64,000 bases of DNA from an uncultured Eubacteriales bacterium (GCA_959602365.1 CAUGSS010000003.1:50848-114847), one strand, 5' to 3'; numbered from the stretch's first letter, positions 26,530-35,202 are shown. A program made the numbers and translations. The notes: generated by a model not told the origin, from the sequence alone.

Positions 26530-26545
26530 TGTAGCATATGTTACA
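26530..26545. promoter_or_regulatory. Palindromic operator between crp-family gene and leuC
   Basis: TGTAGCATATGTTACA is a near-perfect 16-bp palindrome (one mismatched pair). The half-site pattern GTA-N8-TAC is of the kind bound by Crp-superfamily proteins. It lies 26 bases upstream of the regulator's TTG and 55 before the leuC ATG. Confidence 0.6.
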
Positions 26546-26600
26546 TTCATTTGCCAGGAAAATTGCAATAATAGAAAAAAAGAAAAAGGAGGATATAATC

Positions 26601-27860
26601 ATGGGAATGACAATGACCCAGAAAATTCTGGCCGCCCATGCCGGCCTTCCCAGTGTGGAGGTGGGGCAGCTCATTGAGGCGAAGCTGGACTTTGTCCACG
26701 GCAACGATGTCACCACCCCGGTGGCAGTCGGCGTCCTGGAACAGTATGGGATCACGCAGATTTTCGATAAGGATAAAATCGGCATCATTCTGGACCACTA
26801 TACTCCATGCAAGGATATCAAGGCAGCCCAGCTGTGTAAGACTGCCCGGGATTTTGCCCACAAGCACCAGATCACCCATTTCTATGATGTGGGTGTGGTT
26901 GGTGTGGAGCACGCCTTTATCCCGGAAAAGGGCCTGGTGATTCCCGGAGACCTGACCATCGGTGCCGACTCCCACACCTGTACTTACGGCGCCCTAGGGG
27001 CTTTCTCCACCGGAGTGGGTTCCACCGATATGGCGGCTGGCATGGCCACTGGACTGAACTGGTTCAAAGTGCCCTCTGCCATTCGGGTCAATATTCACGG
27101 CAAATTCAAACCTTTTGTCTCCGGCAAAGATGTGATTCTCCATTTGATCGGCAAGATTGGGGTGGACGGCGCCCTCTATAAAAGCTTGGAGTTTACCGGC
27201 GAAGGCATTCAAGAGCTGACAATGGACGACCGGTTTACCATTGCCAACATGGCCATTGAGGCCGGGGCTAAAAACGGTATTTTCCCGGTGGATGACCGCA
27301 CGCTGGAGTACATCAAAGGCAGGACGGACCGCCAGCCTGTCATTTATGAGGCGGACCCGGATGCGGAGTATGAGCAGGTGGTGGATATCGACTTGAGCGA
27401 GCTGGAGCCCACGGTCGCCATGCCTTATCTGCCTGGGAATGCCAGACTGGTCAAGGAGGTAAAGGGCATGACCATTGACCAGGTGGTCATCGGCTCCTGC
27501 ACCAACGGACGGATTAGCGATATGCGTGCCGCAGCGGAGATCTTGAAGGGACATAAGGTCCACGACGGCGTGCGCTGTATTGTGTTGCCGGCCACCCAGG
27601 AGATCATCCGGGAGATGATCGAAGAGGGAATTTACCAGGATATGCTGGCCGCCGGCTGCGCCATCTCTACCCCCACCTGCGGGCCCTGCTTGGGCGGTCA
27701 CATGGGATGCATGTGTGAGGGGGAGGTCTGTGTCTCCACGACCAACCGCAATTTCGTGGGCCGTATGGGACATGTGGATTCCAAGGTAATTCTGGCCAGC
27801 CCTGCTGTGGCCGCCGCCTCTGCTGTGGCCGGTTGTCTGGCTGATCCGGCAGATCTGTGA
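26601..27860 (+). CDS. leuC: 3-isopropylmalate dehydratase large subunit
   Basis: Forms, with LeuD, the isopropylmalate isomerase of leucine synthesis. 419 residues, the shorter LeuC/HACN type. [4Fe-4S] ligands lie in GSCTNGR (~300) and TPTCGPCLGGHMG (~360). The ATG at 26601 follows AAAGGAGG; the frame runs further upstream to 26538 without support. leuD and leuB follow; leuA and ilv genes are outside the window. Confidence 0.96.
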   Translation: MGMTMTQKILAAHAGLPSVEVGQLIEAKLDFVHGNDVTTPVAVGVLEQYGITQIFDKDKIGIILDHYTPCKDIKAAQLCKTARDFAHKHQITHFYDVGVVGVEHAFIPEKGLVIPGDLTIGADSHTCTYGALGAFSTGVGSTDMAAGMATGLNWFKVPSAIRVNIHGKFKPFVSGKDVILHLIGKIGVDGALYKSLEFTGEGIQELTMDDRFTIANMAIEAGAKNGIFPVDDRTLEYIKGRTDRQPVIYEADPDAEYEQVVDIDLSELEPTVAMPYLPGNARLVKEVKGMTIDQVVIGSCTNGRISDMRAAAEILKGHKVHDGVRCIVLPATQEIIREMIEEGIYQDMLAAGCAISTPTCGPCLGGHMGCMCEGEVCVSTTNRNFVGRMGHVDSKVILASPAVAAASAVAGCLADPADL

Positions 27861-27878
27861 GAAGGGAGGAAGAAAAGT

Positions 27879-28367
27879 ATGGCTAAAATCTATGTCTATG
27901 GCGACAATGTGGACACCGATGTCATCATTGCAGCCCGCTATCTGAACGATCCGGACGAGCGCAATCTGGCTGCCCATTGCATGGAGGATATTGACCCGGA
28001 TTTTTCCTCGACGGTGGAGGCGGGAGATATCATTGTCGGCGGCGCCAATTTCGGCTGCGGCTCTTCCCGGGAGCATGCGCCCCTGGCCATAAAGGCCAGC
28101 GGCGTCAAGTGTGTGATCGCGGCCTCTTTTGCCCGCATTTTTTACCGCAATGCCATCAATATCGGTTTTCCCATTATGGAGTGCCCGGAGGCTGCAGCCC
28201 ACATCAAACCCGGTGACCAGGTGAGCGTGGACTTTAAGAGCGGTAAGATCACGGACGAAACCACCGGTGAGGTTTTCCAGGCCGCCCCATTTCCTGAGTT
28301 TATTGAGGGAATTATTGAACATGGCGGGCTGATGAATTCGTTGAAAGCCCGGGGACTGGCGAAATAA
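27879..28367 (+). CDS. leuD: 3-isopropylmalate dehydratase small subunit
   Basis: 162 residues of the swivel domain, with YGDNVDTDVIIAARYL at the N-terminus and the GCGSSREHAP loop that positions substrate over the LeuC cluster. The short form matches the short LeuC. Eighteen bases after leuC, preceded by AAGGGAGGA; leuB starts 15 bases on. Confidence 0.96.
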   Translation: MAKIYVYGDNVDTDVIIAARYLNDPDERNLAAHCMEDIDPDFSSTVEAGDIIVGGANFGCGSSREHAPLAIKASGVKCVIAASFARIFYRNAINIGFPIMECPEAAAHIKPGDQVSVDFKSGKITDETTGEVFQAAPFPEFIEGIIEHGGLMNSLKARGLAK

Positions 28368-28382
28368 AAGGGGGACAGCACA

Positions 28383-29456
28383 GTGGAGTTCAAAATCGCA
28401 TTGATTCGGGGCGATGGCATTGGCCCCGAGGTGGTTAACGGCGCTGTCACGGTAATCGACCGGGTGGCCGAAAAATTTGGCCACACCATTACCTATGTGG
28501 ATGTGGAGATGGGCGGCTGTGCCACCGACAAGTACGGCGTCAGCTATCCAGCCGGGACGGCGGAAAAATGTAAGGCGTGTGACGCGGTGCTGCTGGGCGC
28601 TGTGGGAGGGCCTAAGTGGGGGCCGGATAAGCCTGCGGAGCAGCGGCCGGAAACCGCGCTGCTGGCCATTCGCAAGGATTTGGAGCTGTTTGCCAATCTG
28701 CGCCATGCCACCCTCCGTCCGGCGCTGATTGATGCCTGCCCGCTGAAGGATGCTATCGCTGAGAAAGGCATCGACATCATGATGGTGCGGGAGTTGATCG
28801 GCGGCGTATACTTCGGAAAGCGGGATCGCTACAATACCACGGATCGGGGCGTGGAGTGCACCGATCTGATGGCCTATTCTGAGGCGGAAATAGAGCGGGT
28901 GGGGCGCCAGGCCTTTGAACTGGCCATGAAGCGCAAAAAGAAGCTGACCAGTGTGGACAAGGCCAATGTGCTGGAGACCTCCCGGTTATGGCGCAGCGTG
29001 ATGCACAGATTGGCACAGGAATATCCTGAAGTGGAGTATGAGGACTACCTGGTGGACAATACCGCTATGCAGCTGGTGAGGGATCCGTCTCAATTCGATG
29101 TCATCGTGACGGAGAATATGTTTGGCGATATCCTTTCTGACGAGGCCTCTATGATTACCGGCTCTCTGGGCATGCTTCCCTCTGCTTCCATCGGCGCCCA
29201 CGCGCCGGGCCTCTATGAGCCCATCCATGGCAGTGCGCCGGATATCGCGGGGCAGGACAAAGCAAATCCCATTGCCACTATTTTGTCTGTGGCCATGATG
29301 TTCAAATACTCCTTTGACCTTCCGGAGGAAGCCGCGGCCATTGAGGCGGCTGTGGATGCGGTACTTGCAGAAGGGTGGCATACACCGGATATTGCCGGAG
29401 CAGGGGAGCTGGTCGGCACCCAGCGCATGAGCCAGTTAATCTGCGCACACATTTGA
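28383..29456 (+). CDS. leuB: 3-isopropylmalate dehydrogenase
   Basis: Oxidatively decarboxylates 3-isopropylmalate with NAD+. 357 residues with GDGIGPEV, the RELIGGVYFG substrate loop, DNTAMQLV and the C-terminal EPIHGSAPDIAGQDKANP block. The start codon is GTG at 28383 (AGGGGGACAGCACA before it). Last gene of leuCDB; a terminator follows. Confidence 0.96.
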   Translation: MEFKIALIRGDGIGPEVVNGAVTVIDRVAEKFGHTITYVDVEMGGCATDKYGVSYPAGTAEKCKACDAVLLGAVGGPKWGPDKPAEQRPETALLAIRKDLELFANLRHATLRPALIDACPLKDAIAEKGIDIMMVRELIGGVYFGKRDRYNTTDRGVECTDLMAYSEAEIERVGRQAFELAMKRKKKLTSVDKANVLETSRLWRSVMHRLAQEYPEVEYEDYLVDNTAMQLVRDPSQFDVIVTENMFGDILSDEASMITGSLGMLPSASIGAHAPGLYEPIHGSAPDIAGQDKANPIATILSVAMMFKYSFDLPEEAAAIEAAVDAVLAEGWHTPDIAGAGELVGTQRMSQLICAHI

Positions 29457-29490
29457 TTTTTTGCAAAAATCAATATTCAAAATTTTTCAA

Positions 29491-29527
29491 AAAACGGAAT
29501 GCATAGAAAGATGCATTCCGTTTTTTT
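29491..29527 (+). terminator. Terminator after leuB
   Basis: AAAACGGAATGCAT pairs with ATGCATTCCGTTTT around a 6-base loop, with a T-run. Confidence 0.92.
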
Positions 29528-29547
29528 GCAATTTGTATGATTTGCTA

Positions 29548-29576
29548 TTGCATTTTTGCTGCGCCGGGCATATAAT
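29548..29576 (+). promoter_or_regulatory. Sigma-A promoter of the aminotransferase gene
   Basis: TTGCAT, 17-base spacer, TATAAT; about 30 bases of leader to the ATG at 29615. Confidence 0.75.
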
Positions 29577-29614
29577 ATTGCAGACACAAAGATTTGTTTG
29601 GAGGACTGAGAGGC

Positions 29615-30802
29615 ATGAAACCCATTTCCAGTATTGCAAGAGGCATTTCCCCTTCCGCCACAATGGCAATTGACGCAATGGCCAAGCAGATGAAGGCCAG
29701 CGGCATCGATGTGATCTCTTTTGGCGCCGGAGAGCCCGATTTCAACACCCCTGAGCATATTAAAGAGGCGGGCATTGCCGCCATCCAGGCCAATCAGACC
29801 CGTTACACCCCTGCTGCCGGTGTTTTGCCGCTGCGGGAGGCGATTTGCGACCGAATCTTGCAGGATACAGGGATTCACTATGCCCCCAGCCAGATTGTGG
29901 TGACCAGCGGCGCGAAGCACAATGTCTATATCGCCCTGCAGACCATCATCAATGCCGGCGAAGAGGTTATCTTGCCCGCGCCCTATTGGGTGACCTATGC
30001 CGAGGCCATCCGCATGTCCGGCGGCGTTCCCATCATTGTTGAGACCACAGAGGAGACCGGCTTCAAGCTGACGGCTGAAATGCTCAGCGATGCCATCACG
30101 CCCCGCACCAAGGCGGTAATTCTGACCAATCCCTCCAACCCCACCGGCATGGTGTACAGCAGGGAAGAGCTGCAGGCTCTGGCCAATGTAATTGAGCGCT
30201 ATGACCTCTATGTCATCAGCGACGAGATTTACTACATGCTCTGCTATGACAAGCCTTTTGTCAGCATTGCCTCCCTCAGTGAGGATTTGCAGGAGCGCAC
30301 CATTATGATCAACGGGGCCTCCAAGTCCTATGCCATGACCGGCTGGCGCATTGGCTACGCTGCCGCAAACGCAGAGATCGCAAAGGCGATGAGCACCTAT
30401 CTCAGCCAGTCTACCGGTTCTCCCTGCAGCATTTCACAGCAGGCTGCGCTGGCCGCCTTTGCCGAGAGCCAGGAGCCCAGCTTTGAGATGAAGAAGGCCT
30501 TTGATGAGCGGCGCAAGTATTTCGTCGAACGGGTGAAGAATATCCCCGGGGTCAGCTGCCTGGAACCGGACGGCGCATTCTATATCTTTATGAACATCAA
30601 AGAACTTCTGGGGAAGACCATCAAAGGCGTAAAAATCAACAATTCCTCCGATTTTGCCACGGCCTTCCTGGAGAAGGGGCTGGTCGCTGTGGTGCCGGGC
30701 ATTGCCTTCGGCGCTGAGGGATATCTGCGCTGGTCTTATGCCACCTCTATGGAACATATCAAGGAAGGCCTGGACCGGTTGGAGCGGTTCCTGGCTGACT
30801 GA
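29615..30802 (+). CDS. Class I/II aminotransferase (aspartate aminotransferase type)
   Basis: 395 residues of the AspB/PatA group (fold type I). The Schiff-base lysine is in NGASKSYAMTGWR near 235; NPSNPTG (~170) and SDEIYYML (~200) bind PLP, and the C-terminal arginine in YLRWSYA binds the carboxylate. The ATG at 29615 begins the conserved MKPISSIARGISPS; an upstream start at 29594 is not needed. It likely makes aspartate or a similar amino acid; the exact substrate is open. Own promoter and terminator. Confidence 0.93.
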   Translation: MKPISSIARGISPSATMAIDAMAKQMKASGIDVISFGAGEPDFNTPEHIKEAGIAAIQANQTRYTPAAGVLPLREAICDRILQDTGIHYAPSQIVVTSGAKHNVYIALQTIINAGEEVILPAPYWVTYAEAIRMSGGVPIIVETTEETGFKLTAEMLSDAITPRTKAVILTNPSNPTGMVYSREELQALANVIERYDLYVISDEIYYMLCYDKPFVSIASLSEDLQERTIMINGASKSYAMTGWRIGYAAANAEIAKAMSTYLSQSTGSPCSISQQAALAAFAESQEPSFEMKKAFDERRKYFVERVKNIPGVSCLEPDGAFYIFMNIKELLGKTIKGVKINNSSDFATAFLEKGLVAVVPGIAFGAEGYLRWSYATSMEHIKEGLDRLERFLAD

Positions 30803-30821
30803 GATCGCAACACGGCTATTG

Positions 30822-30856
30822 AAAAGCGATGCCCGATCATCGGGCATCGCTTTTTT
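30822..30856 (+). terminator. Terminator after the aminotransferase gene
   Basis: AAAAGCGATGCCCGAT with ATCGGGCATCGCTTTT and a T-run. Confidence 0.92.
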
Positions 30857-30890
30857 GTGCAACGCATTTTGGATTTTGCCTGTATTTCTG

Positions 30891-30919
30891 TTTTCAATGA
30901 TTGCCCTCCATGTTATAAT
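30891..30919 (+). promoter_or_regulatory. Promoter of purB
   Basis: TTTTCA, 17-base spacer, extended -10 TGTTATAAT. About 65 bases of leader to the purB ATG. Confidence 0.6.
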
Positions 30920-30983
30920 AAGTGCGATGTATTTTATCCCATCCCTGCAAAACAGACTTAAGAAAGATAAAGGAGCAGCAAAT

Positions 30984-32438
30984 ATGAGAGATACCTATGA
31001 GAGCCCTTTGGCCTCCCGCTATGCCAGCAAAGAAATGCTGTATATTTTTTCGCCGGATAAGAAGTTTTCCACTTGGCGGCGCCTCTGGATCGCTCTGGCC
31101 CGGGCTGAGATGGAGCTTGGCCTGACCAATGAGGATGGTACTCCTACGATTACCCAGGAAATGATCGACGAGATGGAGGCCCATGTGACCGATATTGACT
31201 ATGAGATGGCCGCAGCTGAGGAGCGTAAGCTGCGCCACGATGTCATGGCGCACGTCCACACCTATGGACATCAGTGCCCCAAGGCGGCAGGTATCATTCA
31301 CCTGGGGGCCACCAGCTGTTATGTGGGAGATAATACGGACATCATCCTGATGCGGGAGGGCCTGGAGCTCGTCCGCAACAAGCTGGTTCAGGTACTTGCG
31401 GCGCTGGGTAAATTTGCCGACCAATATAAAGCGCTGCCCACGCTGGGCTATACTCATTTCCAGGCCGCACAGATGGTGACGGTGGGGAAGCGGGCTACCC
31501 TGTGGATGAATGAATTGCTGATGGACCTGGAAGAAGTGGAGTTCCGCATTGACAGCCTGATATTGCTGGGCAGCAAGGGTACAACCGGCACTCAGGCCAG
31601 CTTTATGGAGCTGTTTGACGGGGATACTGACAAAGTGAAGGAGCTGGAACGGAAGATTGCCCGCGAGATGGGGTTTGCCTCGGTCGTACCCGTTTCGGGA
31701 CAGACCTACTCCCGCAAGACGGATGCCGCTGTGGTCTCCACACTTTCCGGCATTGCTCAGTCTGCCTCTAAATTTGCCACTGATATCCGGCTGCTCTGCC
31801 ATATGAAGGAGATCGAGGAACCCTTTGAGAAGAATCAGATTGGTTCTTCTGCGATGCCCTATAAGCGCAACCCCATGCGCAGCGAACGCATCTGCTCTTT
31901 GGCCCGGTATGTCATTGCCGACGCCGCCAATCCGGCGATTACCTCGGCCACCCAGTGGTTTGAGCGCACTTTGGACGATTCTGCCAACAAGCGCATCTCA
32001 GTTCCTGAGGCGTTCCTGGCTGTTGACGCCATTCTGAATATCTATCTGAATGTGGCTTCCGGTCTGATTGTCCATGAAAAGGTGATTGCGAAGCATATTC
32101 AGGAAGAGCTGCCCTTTATGGCCTCTGAAAATATTATGATGGATGCGGTGCGGCGCGGCGGCGACCGGCAGGTACTTCACGAAGAAATCCGCAAAATGTC
32201 CCTGGAGGCCGGCCGGGTGGTCAAGGAAGAGGGCGGAGAGAACAATCTGCTCCAGCTCATCGCCCAGAATCCCATGTTCGGCATGACGCTTGAGGAGATT
32301 TCGGCGCATATGGATCCCTCCCTTTATATTGGCCGCTGCCCTCAGCAGGTGGAAGAATTTCTGCGGGATGACATCCAGCCGGTGTTGGATAAGTATGCCG
32401 ATGCATTGAATGCTGAGGCAGTGGAATTGACGGTTTAA
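30984..32438 (+). CDS. purB: Adenylosuccinate lyase
   Basis: Releases fumarate in two purine steps (SAICAR to AICAR, and adenylosuccinate to AMP). 484 residues. The superfamily signature is in IGSSAMPYKRNPMRSE (~285-300), with the catalytic serine loop; HLGATSCYVGDN (~105) and the TLGYTHFQAAQ region (~150) are other conserved blocks. The ATG at 30984 follows AAAGGAGCAGC; the frame extends upstream through the previous terminator and promoter, and that part is rejected. Monocistronic, not in a pur operon. Confidence 0.95.
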   Translation: MRDTYESPLASRYASKEMLYIFSPDKKFSTWRRLWIALARAEMELGLTNEDGTPTITQEMIDEMEAHVTDIDYEMAAAEERKLRHDVMAHVHTYGHQCPKAAGIIHLGATSCYVGDNTDIILMREGLELVRNKLVQVLAALGKFADQYKALPTLGYTHFQAAQMVTVGKRATLWMNELLMDLEEVEFRIDSLILLGSKGTTGTQASFMELFDGDTDKVKELERKIAREMGFASVVPVSGQTYSRKTDAAVVSTLSGIAQSASKFATDIRLLCHMKEIEEPFEKNQIGSSAMPYKRNPMRSERICSLARYVIADAANPAITSATQWFERTLDDSANKRISVPEAFLAVDAILNIYLNVASGLIVHEKVIAKHIQEELPFMASENIMMDAVRRGGDRQVLHEEIRKMSLEAGRVVKEEGGENNLLQLIAQNPMFGMTLEEISAHMDPSLYIGRCPQQVEEFLRDDIQPVLDKYADALNAEAVELTV

Positions 32439-32483
32439 TTCTGTTTCTGACAGCTTAGGCGCGGAAGAGAGGAGCTGGGCGGA

Positions 32484-33653
32484 TTGAATGCAAATACGGA
32501 ACATACGGCCTTCCATGGAGTGCTGCCTCCATTGACGTGCGATACGCTGCCTGCGGGAATTCGGTCCCGCTACGTGAACGTCAACGGGCTGAGAATGCAC
32601 TTCCTGGAGGCAGGTTACGAGACGCCCAACCGTCCCTGCGTTGTGTTATTGCATGGATTTCCGGAATTGGCGTACAGTTGGCGGAAAAATATGCTTCCTC
32701 TGGCCGCCCATGGATTCCATGTGATTGCACCGGACCAGCGCGGCTACGGCCGGACTACCGGATGGGCTGATGGATATGATATTGACCTGACGACCTTTGG
32801 TATTTTAAACCTGGTGTGTGATATTGTGGAGCTGGTCACAGCGCTGGGATACCGGCAGGTGCAGGCGATTGTGGGCCACGATTCCGGAGTCCAGGTGGCG
32901 GCGACCGCCGCCCTGATCCGGCCGGATCTCTTTCGGTCCTTGGTTCTGATGTCCGCCCCTTATCCTGGTCCTCCGATGCGAAAGCTGGGCGCAGAGCAGG
33001 AGATCACCGCATTCCAGGAGGACCCTATCCATCGTGCGTTGGATAAATTGCCCCGCCCGCGTAAACACTATCAGCTTTACTACTCCACTCGGCAGGCAGA
33101 TCATGACCTGTGCTCCGCGCCGCAGGGACTGCACAGTTTTCTTCGGGCTTATTTCCATTATAAAAGCGCTGACTGGAACGGAAACGCGCCTGTTCCGCTG
33201 CGGGCGTGGACGGCGGAGGAAGCGGCAAAGATGCCAACGTATTATATCATGGATCGGGACATGGATATGCCGGCCAGCGTCGCACCGTTTATGCCCGATG
33301 AGGAGCATGTGCGAACTTGTGCTTGGCTGACAGAGAGGGAACTGCAGGTCTATACGGATGAATACCGTCGAACCGGGTTTCAGGGCGGCCTGAACTGGTA
33401 CCGCTGTGGCACCAACGGCCTGAACAGTCGGGAGCTTGCGCTTTTCTCCGGCCGTGCCATTGATGTGCCCACCTGGTTTGTGGCCGGTTGTGCAGACTGG
33501 TGTCCCTACCAGCTCCCCGGGGCTTTGGATGCAATGGCTCAGCGCATTTGCGGCGATTTTCGCGGGTGTTATTTTATTCCTGGCGCTGGCCACTGGGTGC
33601 AGCAGGAGCAGCCGGAACAAACCAATACGCTGTTGATGCGTTTTATTGGTTAA
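32484..33653 (+). CDS. Epoxide-hydrolase-like alpha/beta hydrolase
   Basis: 389 residues, TTG start. The oxyanion motif HGFPELAYSWR (~57), DQRGYGRT (~84), nucleophile elbow GHDSG (~130; an Asp nucleophile, as in epoxide hydrolases and haloalkane dehalogenases) and the C-terminal catalytic histidine in AGHWVQQEQP (~372) are all present. No signal peptide. It lies 45 bases after purB and may read through from it; a terminator follows at 33754. Substrate unknown. This class is unusual in fermentative gut Clostridia and may have been acquired. Confidence 0.85.
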   Translation: MNANTEHTAFHGVLPPLTCDTLPAGIRSRYVNVNGLRMHFLEAGYETPNRPCVVLLHGFPELAYSWRKNMLPLAAHGFHVIAPDQRGYGRTTGWADGYDIDLTTFGILNLVCDIVELVTALGYRQVQAIVGHDSGVQVAATAALIRPDLFRSLVLMSAPYPGPPMRKLGAEQEITAFQEDPIHRALDKLPRPRKHYQLYYSTRQADHDLCSAPQGLHSFLRAYFHYKSADWNGNAPVPLRAWTAEEAAKMPTYYIMDRDMDMPASVAPFMPDEEHVRTCAWLTERELQVYTDEYRRTGFQGGLNWYRCGTNGLNSRELALFSGRAIDVPTWFVAGCADWCPYQLPGALDAMAQRICGDFRGCYFIPGAGHWVQQEQPEQTNTLLMRFIG

Positions 33654-33753
33654 GTGAGTGTATGTATTACATGAACAGCAGGCTTTGATATGAACGGATG
33701 GGGGATTGTAGCCCTGTCTTGCACCACCCGTTAAAATATGGCTGTCCTTTCTG

Positions 33754-33790
33754 AGAGGGGTAAAGGTCTAAACACCTTGCCCCTCTTTTC
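33754..33790 (+). terminator. Terminator after the hydrolase gene
   Basis: AGAGGGG/CCCCTCT outer stem and AAGGT/ACCTT inner stem, then TTTTCTTTTT. Confidence 0.8.
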
Positions 33791-33808
33791 TTTTTGACTC
33801 AAAAGCAT

Positions 33809-33900
33809 CTTGGTTGTCAAAATTCCAAGAAAACTTTGCAAAATCTATTGACAAGTGTACTTGGCAATACTAAAATGAAGATGCGCCAAGAAAACTTGGC
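33809..33900 (+). promoter_or_regulatory. Promoter with repeated CCAAG/CTTGG operators
   Basis: TTGACA (33848), 17-base spacer, TAAAAT (33871). Inverted sites cover it: CTTGG at 33809 with CCAAG at 33825; CCAAGAAAACTTTG at 33825; CAAGTGTACTTG at 33852 spanning the -35; and the perfect GCCAAGAAAACTTGGC at 33885. The small XRE regulator gene downstream is the likely ligand (autoregulation). Confidence 0.7.
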
Positions 33901-33923
33901 AGTTTCCGAAGGAGGGTTCTGTT

Positions 33924-34258
33924 ATGAACAAGGACGAGATTTTGGCAAAAAGCAGAGCGGAAAATAAGAACCAGGACGTATATGAGCAGGAAGTCTTAAA
34001 GCAGGCAAGCAGAAGTGCAGTCGTAGTCCAAATGGCTTTTGCGGCGCTCTTTTTCGTGACACAGATATTTGTCGGCGAAGGGATCAACTTGGGCTGTGGG
34101 CGCTTATTTTCAGCGCGAATATGACGATCTATTGGGTGAAATATATAAAACTTCACCTTAAGCACGATTTTGTGATGGCAATCGTCCAAACAATATTTGT
34201 ATCTCTGATGTCCGGCTGCCATATCTATAATCTGATTATATCTTCCGCGATCTTGTAA
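33924..34258 (+). pseudogene. DUF6442-like small membrane protein, frameshifted
   Basis: The ATG at 33924 follows GGAGGG. The first 55 residues (MNKDEILAKSRAENKNQD... to GEGIN) read in frame 1, where a stop comes at 34122. From ~34089 the next frame continues the same kind of protein (LGLWALIFSANMTIYWVKY ... SAIL) to a TAA at 34256. A one-base deletion near 34087-34092 explains this. Intact, it would be a ~110-residue membrane protein with a charged N-terminus and three helices, typically found just before a small XRE regulator in Firmicutes, as here. The family name is from memory of similar sequences. Confidence 0.75.
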
Positions 34259-34271
34259 GGCGGTGGAGGAT

Positions 34272-34478
34272 ATGGATGAAAAACTGATATTAAAAAATCG
34301 ACTGAAAGAAGCGCGGGCAGAATTGAAATTATCACAGAGCCAGCTGGCGGAACTGGTTGGCGTGTCTCGGAACACGATCAGCTCCATTGAAACGGGTCAG
34401 TTCAATCCCACAGCGAAATTGGCGCTGATTCTCTGTATTGCGTTGGATAAAAAGTTTGAAGACTTGTTCTATTTTTGA
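34272..34478 (+). CDS. Small XRE-family regulator
   Basis: 68 residues that form a single helix-turn-helix (LSQSQLAELVGVSRNTISSIETG, abbreviated here to its core SQLAELVGVSRNTISSIE), ending in KKFEDLFYF as in YozG-like regulators. ATG at 34272 after GTGGAGG. It follows the frameshifted membrane gene by 13 bases and is probably expressed from the operator-rich promoter at 33848, which it likely represses. Confidence 0.85.
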   Translation: MDEKLILKNRLKEARAELKLSQSQLAELVGVSRNTISSIETGQFNPTAKLALILCIALDKKFEDLFYF

Positions 34479-34591
34479 AGTGCTTCGCAGAGGATACAGA
34501 TTGCCCTTGTTTTTCCAAAAGACAAAACAAGGGTAAACAGATATGGGTGAAAACAAGCGTGGTGCCTTGGGAAAGCAACGATTTTTAAAGC

Positions 34592-34828
34592 CTAGACAGT
34601 TGGATCGGAATCTTTCTTTTTCTTGCCGCTGGTGCTATAATTTGTGCCGATGCAAAGTATGGCGCCCAAAAATGTGTCGACCGCAGTGATTGTCGTTGCA
34701 GTTTCCTGGGGGTATGGCCATCCCCACACGGTGGCCAAAGCGACGTACAGCGTTGCCAATGCGGGCAAAACCAATGCAACTACCCATCTCAGTACGTCGT
34801 ATAGTTGGTCTGACAGCTTTATTTTCAT
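34592..34828 (-). CDS. Phage holin-like protein
   Basis: 78 residues starting MKIKLSDQLYDVLRW, GGGAGGAGG before the ATG. Two hydrophobic helices with a WGWPYPQE turn, and a basic C-terminal KKKK tail match phi-LC3-type holins. Holins make membrane pores for endolysin release. No endolysin or other phage gene is adjacent, so it is an orphan: a prophage remnant or a domesticated holin. It lies between the XRE gene and tRNA-Gln. Confidence 0.75.
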   Translation of the reverse strand: MKIKLSDQLYDVLRWVVALVLPALATLYVALATVWGWPYPQETATTITAVDTFLGAILCIGTNYSTSGKKKKDSDPTV

Positions 34829-35017
34829 TGCGACGCCTCCTCCCATGCTCTATTTTATGTTGAAAATACGTTGCGGTGCTGCGCTGGATGAGTGCAACCT
34901 GGCGTGCGATCTTAGCGGGACAGTGATGAGCATCGTCCCTATGACCACGCATTTGCTGCAATTTTTTCTGTATTCCTTTTGCAAAATAATTACATGTGAA
35001 TTTTTTTGTATTTCCTC

Positions 35018-35045
35018 TTGACAAATTGATTTGTTCTGGTATAAT
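35018..35045 (+). promoter_or_regulatory. Strong sigma-A promoter of tRNA-Gln
   Basis: TTGACA, 16-base spacer, TATAAT. A GTTCGC/GCGAAC inverted repeat follows in the leader (35051-35078). Confidence 0.85.
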
Positions 35046-35088
35046 ACTCACTGTTCGCTAGCGAATGCGGGTGCGAACACAGGAATAT

Positions 35089-35162
35089 AGCGGGATTGTG
35101 TAAGGGTAGCACAGCAGACTCTGACTCTGTATGTGAGGGTTCGAATCCTTCTCCCGCTGCCA
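35089..35162 (+). tRNA. tRNA-Gln (anticodon CUG)
   Basis: Acceptor stem AGCGGGA/TCCCGCT, anticodon stem GCAGA/TCTGT with loop CTCTGAC (anticodon CTG, reading CAG), T-arm AGGGTTCGAATCCT, and an encoded CCA at the 3' end. Own promoter and terminator. Confidence 0.93.
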
Positions 35163-35202
35163 AAGACCCGAGTATCACCAGATTGATACTCGGGTCTTTT
35201 TA
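35163..35202 (+). terminator. Terminator after tRNA-Gln
   Basis: AAAGACCCGAGTATCA pairs with TGATACTCGGGTCTTT, followed by T-run. Confidence 0.92.

Noticed and set aside
26994..28706. 570-residue minus-strand open frame
   Set aside because: Antisense to leuC-leuD-leuB, which are certain.
34990..35178. 62-residue minus-strand ORF containing AGEGFEPSH
   Set aside because: It is the antisense of tRNA-Gln, a common false protein.
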